DNA from: an uncultured Lachnospiraceae bacterium
GTDB lineage: Bacteria > Bacillota > Clostridia > Lachnospirales > Lachnospiraceae
Assembly (NCBI GenBank): GCA_902760415.1
Contig: CACWGK010000002.1
Location: 18,005-82,004, forward strand
DNA: 64,000 nt
Direction of reading: 5' to 3'
This document shows, piece after piece, positions 9,284 through 17,550 of this stretch. Position numbers and translations under genes: made by a program. Under the pieces are notes generated by a model, which saw nothing but the letters and a program-made list of their open reading frames with translations, had not been told where the DNA came from and did not search any database. The stretch's first letter is position 1. Each line of letters opens with the position of its first letter.

Positions 9284-10039
9284 TTACCATCCCATCCTCT
9301 CCAGAAACTCTGACAGCTTAGCTCTACGTTCTTTTACATCGTCCTCGCCGTAGGCTGGCATTTCGTAGTCGCCTACTACTCCACCGTCTCGAAGGTAGAG
9401 GACTCTTGTGCCGCGAAGGGCTGTCTTAAGGTCGTGGGTTACCATGACGATTGACTGTCCATTCTTATGTACTTCTGAGAAAATGTCCAGAACATCTTTT
9501 GATGATGCTGAGTTAAGCTGTCCTGTTGGCTCATCTGCGAAGAGTATCTTCGGATCATTTATTATGGCTCTTACGATTCCAACTCTCTGTGCTTCTCCAC
9601 CGGACAACTGATTTGGATATTTCTTCCAGTCTTCTTCTGATAGCCCCACCTTCTTAAGCAGGTCCTTAGCTTTCTGAACAAGTTCAGGTGAATTCTTTTG
9701 TACTATCAGCGCACCTGTAAGTACATTATCCAGAACTGTCTGATTCTCCAGGAGATATACACTCTGGAAGACGAAACCACAGTTGCCTCTTCTAAATACC
9801 GCAAGCTCATCATTTGAGTAGTCCTGAATCTCCGTGTCTCCGAAGAATACCTTTCCCATATTCGGTTTATCCATTCCAGACAAGGCATAGAGAAGTGTAG
9901 ACTTACCAGATCCTGACGAACCCATGATGATTGTGAAGTCACCTTCTCTTATTTCCAGATCTAAGTTCTTAATAACGTGTTGCTGCACGCCTCCATTGGA
10001 AAATGATTTACAAAGCTTTTCTGTTCTTAAAATATTCAT
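9284..10039 (-). CDS. ABC transporter ATP-binding protein (LolD/MacB type)
   Basis: A 251-residue ATPase with Walker A (GSSGSGKST), Q-loop (FVFQSV), ABC signature (LSGGEAQRVGI), Walker B (ILFADEPTG) and H-loop (VMVTHD), in the order of the LolD/MacB/BceA subfamily. It is the first gene of a two-gene operon with the FtsX-type permease. GGAG precedes the ATG. The leader contains an 81-bp long inverted repeat ending 21 bases upstream of the start codon, which may control entry into the operon. Confidence 0.93.
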   Translation of the reverse strand: MNILRTEKLCKSFSNGGVQQHVIKNLDLEIREGDFTIIMGSSGSGKSTLLYALSGMDKPNMGKVFFGDTEIQDYSNDELAVFRRGNCGFVFQSVYLLENQTVLDNVLTGALIVQKNSPELVQKAKDLLKKVGLSEEDWKKYPNQLSGGEAQRVGIVRAIINDPKILFADEPTGQLNSASSKDVLDIFSEVHKNGQSIVMVTHDLKTALRGTRVLYLRDGGVVGDYEMPAYGEDDVKERRAKLSEFLERMGW

Positions 10040-10059
10040 TGCTTTACTCCTTAAATAAA

Positions 10060-10140
10060 GAAACCATATATTCTACAATTCATTATGACAATCCATGCAT
10101 TCCCAGATTGTCATCTTATGGTTGTAGTATATATGGTTTC
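10060..10140. repeat. 81-bp long inverted repeat upstream of the FtsX-type ABC operon
   Basis: The outer arms 10060-10071 and 10129-10140 are perfectly complementary (12 bp). Pairing resumes in an adjacent segment and again at 10085-10093 with 10106-10114, leaving a loop of about 12 bases. On the plus strand it is followed by six Ts; on the minus strand by TTTATTT and then the ribosome site of the ABC ATPase. It could be a terminator for the CPBP gene, an attenuator in the ABC leader, or a regulator site. The remaining bases between 10141 and 10266 show nothing I recognise. Confidence 0.75.
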
Positions 10141-10266
10141 TTTTTTATCTTCTTTATCGAAGATTTATTAAATTCTTATCAAATTCTTAACTAATTTTTT
10201 AAACTATTCAGGTATCTGAAGACCTTATCTCAGAGTTGCATTTGTAAGTGCTTTTGATAGATTAGT

Positions 10267-11211
10267 CTATCCATTGTAGGTCTTTCCTTTTTCTCCTCTC
10301 ATCACCATCACAGCCATAATCACAGCAAAGATTACCATTGGAATCATTCCTAGTATGCCATTTGCAGCAGGTCCTAGAATCATCAGCTTACTTGCTTTTT
10401 CTTCAGCATTCATATTCCAAAAACTGAGCGGTACATTAGCCACTGCATTAAATACCCCATGCAAAAGTGCTGGGAACCATATACATTTTGTTTTATCATA
10501 AATAATCTCATGTAGCATTCCATTCACTATACAATTAATCGAGAAAACTATAAGTCCAAGTACAGGAGTACCAAGATAATTAGTGCCATATTCATATCCG
10601 CCAATTAGCATTATAGGGAAATGAAATGCCGCCCAGATAACTCCACCTATAATCCAGGTTGATACTCTTCCAAATCCTTTTCTAAGTTCCGTATAAAGAA
10701 AACCTCTCCAGCCGGCTTCCTCCCCAACTGCAACGAACATATTTATAAATCCGGCATATGTTACAGACGCAATCAATATAATTCCGGCATATAATCTAGG
10801 AGTAATACCCTGAGACTCAAGCTGCCCTATCATATCTACTCCCAAATCCTCACTCTGTTTTCTTAGATATGATGAAGCAGTAGAATCAAAAAGATCCGGA
10901 TAAAGAACATAAAACAGCACTGCTCCAAGTATTACAACTACTGCCGGAACAAGTATAGCCCAGAAAATCCATCTGACATTGCCCTTTAATCTCGGTTTCC
11001 ATCCCATACCTTTAAGCGTCTTATTCAAGATGAATGCAATCAAAAGAGGCACATACATAGCTATAACCATTCCGATTCTAAAAACACTATTTCCAGCCTT
11101 CCCCGGATTCTTCACATAATATATAGATACGGGTATCTCAATTGCCCATGCAATTATATATGTAATAACAACAAACTTTATAATTTTTTTCTTATCCATT
11201 TTATCGTTCAT
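10267..11211 (-). CDS. CPBP-family intramembrane glutamic endopeptidase (CAAX protease-like)
   Basis: A 314-residue protein with about eight hydrophobic segments and all three CPBP motifs: EEAGWRG (EExxxR), FHFP (FxxxH) and LLHGVFN (HxxxN/D). These form the active site of Abi/CAAX-type membrane proteases. It is the last gene of the GntR-controlled exporter cluster, 34 bases after the ABC-2 permease. In such clusters CPBP proteases may process or give immunity to exported peptides; no peptide precursor is visible here, so the role stays open. Confidence 0.88.
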   Translation of the reverse strand: MNDKMDKKKIIKFVVITYIIAWAIEIPVSIYYVKNPGKAGNSVFRIGMVIAMYVPLLIAFILNKTLKGMGWKPRLKGNVRWIFWAILVPAVVVILGAVLFYVLYPDLFDSTASSYLRKQSEDLGVDMIGQLESQGITPRLYAGIILIASVTYAGFINMFVAVGEEAGWRGFLYTELRKGFGRVSTWIIGGVIWAAFHFPIMLIGGYEYGTNYLGTPVLGLIVFSINCIVNGMLHEIIYDKTKCIWFPALLHGVFNAVANVPLSFWNMNAEEKASKLMILGPAANGILGMIPMVIFAVIMAVMVMRGEKGKTYNG

Positions 11212-11245
11212 TTTAGTTTCCTTTCTAGGTACCTAATACATTATG

Positions 11246-12877
11246 TCAACCAAATTTCTGAATATCAAATCTGCTTATCTTGCTATAAAATACCCAGCAG
11301 ATAGTACTCATAACTACTATATAACCAACGCTAAGTAAATGATGAGCCGACCCTGTCATTACTACTGCACCACCTGCAAAAAGAATAAGTGGAAGTACTC
11401 CAAGCATGCTGAGTCCTGTAGCCGCACCCTGCTTAACTACTTCTGTTTCATTTTCCCAGTTAAACTTAGGGAACTTCAGATTACACATCATTCCAAGAAG
11501 TACTGAGTAAAGAATTGCAAGTCCCGGTACTAATATCAACCAAAGCCTCTCAAGTGGCCCAGCATTTACAGTAAAGAGAAGTATTATCTCCATAAGTGCA
11601 TAGAACGGTGCCACAAAAATCAGATTGAAAAGTATCTTTGCCCCAAGAATATCCTTCGTACTAAGCGGCATGGTTCTTACTATCCACCAGTTCTTTCCTT
11701 CCATGGATACACTTGATGCTGTAAGTGTCATCACGCAGAAAACCAGGGCGAGCATATAAGGAATAGCATTTTCAAACTTCATATCTATCGGAAGTTCTCC
11801 TGCACTCTTCATGATCTTATCTATATCTACGAAGCCTAAAGCCACAGCAAATACTACTGCCATAACCGGACCAACTATCGTATTAGATACATATATTCCT
11901 GATGAAAAATATCTTGATGCCTCTTTCTTGATCAGAGCCTTCATCACAGATTCTTTCTTAAGCTCTGAGATGCTGTAATCTCTATGTGCCTCTGTAACAA
12001 AAAGTCTGCGAGAAATACCGAAGAAATATTTTCCAATTATCAAACTCGTCAGTATTATTACTGCTAGAGAAATGAGTGCATATACTGCAAGCTCAGCAAA
12101 GTCAGTATTTGTCAGCATTTCTCCCACTATCTTTACAGGAAGAAATGCATTCTCAAAACTAACCATCTTCTCACTGATCATACGTGAAAGCTCAGCATTT
12201 ATCTCTTCATTTAATTCTTTTCTCTCTGCAAGACTACTTACCGTTCCAACTCCTGCCTTAGATGAGATAATACCGCTTACTGCAAATGAACCTATAACAA
12301 CTACAAGCACAAGTATTACCTCGGTTAGAACCTTATGACGGTTCCTTGCTATAATTGCTGCAAAAATAATTCCAACCCATGCTGCTATAGCTGTTGGAAG
12401 TATAGGACTTACTATGCATACAGGAAGAATAGAGATATAAAACATAACTCCGCATCCTGTCTTGATACCATAAACAATCATAGAAGGGATGATTACAGCA
12501 AGTCCAACGATCAGATTATCAAAATACATTCTGAAAACTCTTGATGCTACTATGCTCTTTCCATCAATCGGAAGTGCTGATACCATTTCCAGATCACTTT
12601 CCCTGTAGATAGCAGCCTTTGCTCTATAGATTCCAACAGCCAGGTTAATCATTCCAGCGAGAGCAAAGTATAAAACTGGAATATACTTAGTAGCTCCAAT
12701 CTTCCCAAGAAGAATGCTCTGCATAACTACATATCCTGCAAGAAATAAGTACAGAACCAAGAGAACTCCAAAGAGAAAGCCCTTCTGCTTCTTTACTGCA
12801 GGATCCTTCACATGACGCAGTTCATTTATTCCAAGAAAATTAATTAATTCCATTTTTATAAGAGTACGAATATTCAT
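11246..12877 (-). CDS. ABC-2-type exporter permease
   Basis: A 543-residue polytopic protein with about twelve hydrophobic segments in two bundles separated by a long charged segment (about residues 205-250). There are no enzymatic motifs. It lies 44 bases after the ATPase gene, which it would pair with, and is followed by the CPBP protease. The arrangement GntR(YtrA)-membrane protein-ATPase-permease is typical of YtrA-regulated exporters in Firmicutes that respond to cell-wall-active compounds. The substrate is unknown. Confidence 0.8.
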   Translation of the reverse strand: MNIRTLIKMELINFLGINELRHVKDPAVKKQKGFLFGVLLVLYLFLAGYVVMQSILLGKIGATKYIPVLYFALAGMINLAVGIYRAKAAIYRESDLEMVSALPIDGKSIVASRVFRMYFDNLIVGLAVIIPSMIVYGIKTGCGVMFYISILPVCIVSPILPTAIAAWVGIIFAAIIARNRHKVLTEVILVLVVVIGSFAVSGIISSKAGVGTVSSLAERKELNEEINAELSRMISEKMVSFENAFLPVKIVGEMLTNTDFAELAVYALISLAVIILTSLIIGKYFFGISRRLFVTEAHRDYSISELKKESVMKALIKKEASRYFSSGIYVSNTIVGPVMAVVFAVALGFVDIDKIMKSAGELPIDMKFENAIPYMLALVFCVMTLTASSVSMEGKNWWIVRTMPLSTKDILGAKILFNLIFVAPFYALMEIILLFTVNAGPLERLWLILVPGLAILYSVLLGMMCNLKFPKFNWENETEVVKQGAATGLSMLGVLPLILFAGGAVVMTGSAHHLLSVGYIVVMSTICWVFYSKISRFDIQKFG

Positions 12878-12921
12878 TATTCAGCCTCCAAATCTTTCCA
12901 AGTCACTATCATAATTAATTA

Positions 12922-13629
12922 CTAAACACTCTCCATAAAGAGTTCTTCCAAGGACTCTCCATCCTTAACAACTTCATTCATCATTCCGCTTGTCAGAAGT
13001 TTTCCGCTCTTTATGATTGCCACCTTGTTACAGAGCTTCTCAGCAACTTCAAGTACATGTGTTGAGAAGAATATCGCACTTCCCTGCTCTGTCATCTCTC
13101 TCATTATCTCCTTCAGGATAAAAGCTGCTTTAGGATCAAGTCCTACAAAGGGTTCATCCATTATTAGGAGTTTCGGGCTATGAAGAAGTGCCGATATTAT
13201 AACCAGCTTCTGCTTCATACCATGAGAATATGACGATATCAGATCACCAAGAGAACCGGTAATCTCAAACTTATCTGCATATTCTGTAATCTTCTGCTCA
13301 CGCTCTGTGGCAGATACATTGTAGATATCTGCAACAAACTGAAGATACTGAATACCAGTCATAAATTCATATATATCAGGATTATCAGGGATATATGCTA
13401 TCCTCCTCTTAACCTCCATGGGATTATCCTTGATATTTATTCCATCAATTACGACTTCGCCCTTATCAAACTCGTGTATTCCAGTAATAGCCTTGAGAAG
13501 TGTTGTCTTACCAGCTCCATTATGTCCGATAAATGCGTAAATATCACCAGCTTCGACATTTATGGATATATCCCTTATTCCCTTATCTGTTCCTTTATAA
13601 ATCTTATCTAAGTTCTTTATAACTAACAT
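12922..13629 (-). CDS. ABC exporter ATP-binding protein (YtrB/CcmA-like)
   Basis: A 235-residue ATPase with Walker A (GHNGAGKTT), signature SYSHGMKQKL, Walker B (LLIMDEPFVGLD) and H-loop STH. The MxxSxGMKQK-style signature is characteristic of ABC-2 exporters. I start it at the ATG at 13629, preceded by GAGG at 8 bases; a longer in-frame start at 13683 would lie inside the operator palindrome. It is the first gene of a unit with the ABC-2 permease and CPBP protease, driven by a promoter that overlaps a GntR-type operator. Confidence 0.92.
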   Translation of the reverse strand: MLVIKNLDKIYKGTDKGIRDISINVEAGDIYAFIGHNGAGKTTLLKAITGIHEFDKGEVVIDGINIKDNPMEVKRRIAYIPDNPDIYEFMTGIQYLQFVADIYNVSATEREQKITEYADKFEITGSLGDLISSYSHGMKQKLVIISALLHSPKLLIMDEPFVGLDPKAAFILKEIMREMTEQGSAIFFSTHVLEVAEKLCNKVAIIKSGKLLTSGMMNEVVKDGESLEELFMESV

Positions 13630-13641
13630 ATCTTTTACCTC

Positions 13642-13708
13642 AAAACCGTGTATTGTTTGTATTATCTTTTGTAATACAAACAATACACGGTTTTTATCGT
13701 CTTGTCAA
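13642..13708 (-). promoter_or_regulatory. Promoter with overlapping GntR/YtrA-type operator for the ABC-2 exporter
   Basis: On the minus strand a -35 TTGACA (13703-13708) is separated by exactly 17 bases from a -10-like TATTGT (13680-13685). A perfect 22-bp inverted repeat (arms 13642-13663 and 13673-13694, 9-base spacer) covers the -10 and start region. Its centre, TTTGTATT-N9-AATACAAA, has the same arms and spacer as the palindrome before the GntR gene at 15613-15637. Occupation would block the polymerase, so repression is the natural reading. Confidence 0.85.
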
Positions 13709-13739
13709 GAAAAATCGAAACCAGGGTAAATCAAATAAA

Positions 13740-13775
13740 AAAGGCCGTGTATCAATCACATAGTACACGGCCTTT
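13740..13775 (-). terminator. Intrinsic terminator after the 476-residue membrane protein
   Basis: A perfect 12-bp inverted repeat (arms 13740-13751 and 13764-13775) is followed on the minus strand by TTTTTTATTTG. It ends the GntR/membrane-protein transcript and separates it from the ABC-2 unit, which has its own promoter. Confidence 0.9.
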
Positions 13776-13784
13776 GGAGGTTTG

Positions 13785-15215
13785 TTATTCAGATATATGT
13801 TCTACCACTTCATTATAAACTTTCTGAGTTTCTTCGTCACTCGGTGCATTTATATAATATTTCTTTCCATCAGCTCTGATAACTATATAAGCTTTTGTAT
13901 CTAAATCAAGAAATGATATACAACCACTTTCATCATCTATCGAATATTTTCCTTTATACTTCGGCTCCATATCATATCCACTCTCCTTGCGAAGCTTAAG
14001 ACTACTTGAGTCAGAACCTAAAGATATATCCTCTATATCACTTATAGAAATAGCGTAGTCATCCTTCATCTGATGACATATGACATTTCCATCTTCAACT
14101 CGAACTACCATCGGTGTCTGACTAAGCACTCCAATATATGCAAGCATGACAAATGTAAATATCACTAGAAGTATTGAGAAGGCACCTATAAATTTACCAA
14201 TCGGGTGCGCCATATTTACAGTAGATCCGACACCTACCCTCTTAGTAATATTCAGCCGCTTATCATCTGGATTATAATATATCTGTCCAAGTATCCAGTT
14301 ATCATCATCATCTATCTCAACTGAGGTTTCCTTCTTATACCTCTTCTCTATCTGTTTCTGTCTCTTGGCATAAATATATATTCCTATCATAATAGCAAAC
14401 ATATATACCGCATACACTGCAAGATACAAAATCTGATAATCCCATATACTCATCATTATCATCATAATGAGTATAATGGCAGTATTAATCCATGTGAACA
14501 AGACTATGAAGTCAGCCATATTTTTCTTTTTGGCTCTATTATAGTTAGCATTAATGTCACTATCCTCAGATATGACTTCATTTCTGATTCCATCCATCAT
14601 AAATGCAATAGGGATAAGCATAAGACTAATAAAGAGCAGTGCTCCAGTCATTCCTGTCATGAGCATAGCCTGGTATGTATGCTGTCCAGGAAGTAATCCA
14701 ACTAGCTTCACTACTCCTATACGCTCAAGAAGAGCTACTAAGAAGAATACTGTAGCAATAATACTAGGCACTATGATTCTTGATTTTTTAAGAGCATGAA
14801 TGGCTCCAGCACCTTTCAGGTCTGTATATACCACTCCTTTTTTCGAAGCAATTCCGAGTTCACGTTTTAGACTCTTCATCTCACTATTGCCCTTTGTAAA
14901 TGGGACTAACATCAGTACCAGATCAACAAAGACAAAAAATGACCATGCTATAAGTCTGATAGAAAAGTCAGGAATAAAACAAAAAAGCACCATAAGAATA
15001 AGAGAGATAATAAGCAGCCATTTTGCATATTTCCTGCAGGTAGATGCTATATCATCTACTCTTTCAGCCGCCTTCTCTTCCTTAAACTCAGCGCGATTTA
15101 GTACTCCAAATATATATTTCTTATCTCTCCACTTAGCTGGATACTCATAAAGATAAATGAATAAAATGCTTGGCACCATTATCACCAGCATTATAATATT
15201 AAACATTATACCCAT
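13785..15215 (-). CDS. Multipass membrane protein of the YtrA-type exporter cluster
   Basis: A 476-residue protein with about nine hydrophobic segments: one at residues 3-23, pairs at about 66-110, 150-205 and 235-280, and one at about 330-350. A C-terminal soluble domain of about 100 residues carries a beta-rich PH-like pattern. It resembles DUF1648/DUF5808-type proteins that often follow YtrA-family regulators, but I recall this only as a general association. It begins 19 bases after the GntR stop with an AGAAAGG ribosome site 8 bases upstream of the ATG, so the two form an autoregulated unit. The biochemical role is not known. Confidence 0.7.
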   Translation of the reverse strand: MGIMFNIIMLVIMVPSILFIYLYEYPAKWRDKKYIFGVLNRAEFKEEKAAERVDDIASTCRKYAKWLLIISLILMVLFCFIPDFSIRLIAWSFFVFVDLVLMLVPFTKGNSEMKSLKRELGIASKKGVVYTDLKGAGAIHALKKSRIIVPSIIATVFFLVALLERIGVVKLVGLLPGQHTYQAMLMTGMTGALLFISLMLIPIAFMMDGIRNEVISEDSDINANYNRAKKKNMADFIVLFTWINTAIILIMMIMMSIWDYQILYLAVYAVYMFAIMIGIYIYAKRQKQIEKRYKKETSVEIDDDDNWILGQIYYNPDDKRLNITKRVGVGSTVNMAHPIGKFIGAFSILLVIFTFVMLAYIGVLSQTPMVVRVEDGNVICHQMKDDYAISISDIEDISLGSDSSSLKLRKESGYDMEPKYKGKYSIDDESGCISFLDLDTKAYIVIRADGKKYYINAPSDEETQKVYNEVVEHISE

Positions 15216-15234
15216 ATCTTATGCCTTTCTAAAA

Positions 15235-15594
15235 TCAGTAGTACTCATCAACAAGTTTCAGTATATCCTTCTTCGATACTCCCGAAAGTCTTGCCTCCGA
15301 TACAATTCGCTTAAGCTCAGTCTTATTTTCTTCACTAAGCACACCTGACTTACTGATACTCTCTCTCACACGGGCACCATTTTTCCTGTCAGTTAATATA
15401 TACCCCTCAGACTTAAGCAACTGATACACCTTACTCACAGTCATGGTATTAATACCCATTTCAAGAGCAAGTGCCCTAACTGTCGGAAGCTGCTCTCCTG
15501 GCGCCAGTTCGCCACTCGAGATTCCGATCACTATCTGGTTTCGTATCTGCATATAGATAGGCACATCTGAATATTCATCTATCTTTATTACCAT
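15235..15594 (-). CDS. GntR-family (YtrA subfamily) transcriptional regulator
   Basis: A 119-residue regulator. The winged helix-turn-helix covers residues about 8-75 (VPIYMQIRNQIVIGISSGELAPGEQLPTVRALALEMGINTMTVSKVYQLLKSEGYI). Only a short C-terminal dimerisation tail follows, which is the YtrA hallmark as opposed to FadR/HutC. Its own promoter region holds the palindrome TTTGTATT-N9-AATACAAA, repeated before the ABC ATPase gene, so it likely represses itself and the exporter. The inducer is unknown; in relatives it is a cell-wall-active compound. Confidence 0.93.
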   Translation of the reverse strand: MVIKIDEYSDVPIYMQIRNQIVIGISSGELAPGEQLPTVRALALEMGINTMTVSKVYQLLKSEGYILTDRKNGARVRESISKSGVLSEENKTELKRIVSEARLSGVSKKDILKLVDEYY

Positions 15595-15656
15595 AATGCA
15601 ATCCCCTTAATTTTTGTATTGCTTGATATAATACAAAAGATACATCAGATTGCATT
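15595..15656 (-). promoter_or_regulatory. Operator region of the GntR regulator gene
   Basis: The palindrome TTTGTATT-N9-AATACAAA (15613-15637) lies just upstream of the ribosome site of the GntR gene. It is nested inside a second inverted repeat, AATGCAATC (15595-15603) with GATTGCATT (15648-15656). The inner palindrome matches the operator at 13656-13680 in arms and spacer length. I could not place a convincing -35/-10 pair. Confidence 0.75.
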
Positions 15657-15675
15657 TAATGTCAAATGAGTAACA

Positions 15676-17511
15676 TTATCTTTTCTTCATTTTTTTGTTT
15701 TGATACATTTTTTCATCGGCTCTTTGAATCATATCAAAGAACTCTTCTTCATCTTCTGGAATCTCTGATACACATCCTATACTTGCAGCGATTTCATATG
15801 GTTTATCCTTTTTTTGATTTAGACGTTCAAGCCTTCCGGCAATCTTCTTTCCAAGCTTTTCTCCAAATGAGTCTCCTATTCCTAGAACAACGAACTCATC
15901 TCCGCCAAATCGGCCACATATATCTCTTTTGCCACACGATGCACTTATAGCATCCGCAACACTCTTTATAGCATAGTCGCCTTCTGCATGACCATATGTA
16001 TCATTTATCTTCTTAAGACCATCAAGATCAACAAAGCATATGGTTACAAGCTTTTTAAGTTTTATGGCGTCTTTAAATACATAACTGGCATTCTTCTCAA
16101 AGCCTTTTCTGTTATATATCTTGCAGAGAGGATCCAGTACATTCAGCTTCGATATTCCTTCAAGTGCATTTCCAATACTCATGGTCATAGTATGACATAG
16201 CAAGCTTGTTATAGGAAAATCATCATTTTTGATAATATAATATCCTAGCACTCTCTGATTGAAATGAAGCGGAAGGAAGTAACTGATATTTCCACCTGTA
16301 GCAAGAGGTACAGGAAACAGCTGACTACTTGGGAACTTCTTAACAGAACTTCTATTTCCATCATTCCATATAAATGGAGCTGTCATTACTGGTGGATAAT
16401 CATCATTTTCTTCAATAGACGCTGTATTATATGTATCATTCCAATGATCAACAAGACATAGGCTGAAATCTTCGCACCCTATAGTATCTAGCATCTGCTC
16501 TATCGCTGCAGTGCACTCTTCTATATTCTCCGACATAGCAAGACCCGCTATAAGTCTATTAAGCATATGAACATTTGTATAAGTTCGTTCTATTCTTGCA
16601 TATGTATTTCTCTTAAACTCAAGTATGTTTTCAATCACATTATCTGTACAACCACAACTTTCCGTAAAGACAGGTTCTGCTTCAAGATATGTGCTCTTCG
16701 GCTGGCTCTCTCCATTCATTAATGAATATAGAATCTCACAGGCCTTAGTACCTGAATAAAATAGCGGTCTCTTTACTGTAGTAAGGACTGGATAAGAATT
16801 CTGTGCATTAAATGTATTATCAAAACCTGTTATCATAACGTCTTCAGGAATCTTATAACCCATTTTCTGAAGGCGGTTCATAGCTGTAAGAGCCATACTG
16901 TCATTTGCACATACAAAGACATCTGGCAGTGACATGCCAGACCTTTCAAAGTCTTCAAATGCCTTTATTCCATCGTAACTTCTAAAGCAGCCTCTAAAGA
17001 ATCTGTTTTCTTCATCGAATTCTATTCCATGCTCAGCTAATGCATCTCTGAAAGCTCTATATCTCTCGTTGGCTTCAGGATTAGCTATAGGACCAGAGAT
17101 AAAGTTAAAGACCTTTGCCCCATGCTCTTCTATCAGATGTTCTACCAGCTTCTTCATTACTGAATAGTTATTGATGCTGACATCATAGAAATCTTCATAA
17201 TCCTTGCATTCAAATACAACCGATGGAATCCCAGATTCTCGGACTCTATCAACTATCTTATTTCTGATACGTGGATTTGCAAATGTATTTGTAAGCAGCA
17301 GAGTTCCATCAAACTGTGAAAAATCAGGAAGATTATATATACTGAACTCTCCTGTATCAAACTCTTCGCTTTCTATAATTCCACCAAATGCAGCAAAATA
17401 AGATACATTTATATTATGTTGTCGGGCATATTCATTTATTCCAAGAATTATCTGATATGGATACTCTTCATCCATTCCAGAAACAACTGCTGCAACATTT
17501 TTAATACTCAT
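15676..17511 (-). CDS. LacI-like sugar-sensing domain fused to a GGDEF diguanylate cyclase
   Basis: A 611-residue cytoplasmic protein. Residues about 1-285 are a periplasmic-binding-protein-like fold of the LacI/GalR ligand domain (VAAVVSGMDEEYPYQIILGINEYARQHNINV; PDVFVCANDSMALTAMNRL; VMITGFDNT), but no helix-turn-helix precedes it. A GAF-like middle (about 310-440) leads to a GGDEF domain (about 445-605) with an intact FGGDEF at about 535-540, so c-di-GMP synthesis is predicted. No signal peptide or membrane segment is visible, so the ligand would be intracellular sugar. It is the last gene of the galactoside operon, 39 bases after the alpha-galactosidase, which suggests a galactoside or galactose signal. 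Confidence 0.88.
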   Translation of the reverse strand: MSIKNVAAVVSGMDEEYPYQIILGINEYARQHNINVSYFAAFGGIIESEEFDTGEFSIYNLPDFSQFDGTLLLTNTFANPRIRNKIVDRVRESGIPSVVFECKDYEDFYDVSINNYSVMKKLVEHLIEEHGAKVFNFISGPIANPEANERYRAFRDALAEHGIEFDEENRFFRGCFRSYDGIKAFEDFERSGMSLPDVFVCANDSMALTAMNRLQKMGYKIPEDVMITGFDNTFNAQNSYPVLTTVKRPLFYSGTKACEILYSLMNGESQPKSTYLEAEPVFTESCGCTDNVIENILEFKRNTYARIERTYTNVHMLNRLIAGLAMSENIEECTAAIEQMLDTIGCEDFSLCLVDHWNDTYNTASIEENDDYPPVMTAPFIWNDGNRSSVKKFPSSQLFPVPLATGGNISYFLPLHFNQRVLGYYIIKNDDFPITSLLCHTMTMSIGNALEGISKLNVLDPLCKIYNRKGFEKNASYVFKDAIKLKKLVTICFVDLDGLKKINDTYGHAEGDYAIKSVADAISASCGKRDICGRFGGDEFVVLGIGDSFGEKLGKKIAGRLERLNQKKDKPYEIAASIGCVSEIPEDEEEFFDMIQRADEKMYQNKKMKKR

Positions 17512-17550
17512 CTATATTTCCTTTTTTATGTGTCACAAACTTAAGGGTTA

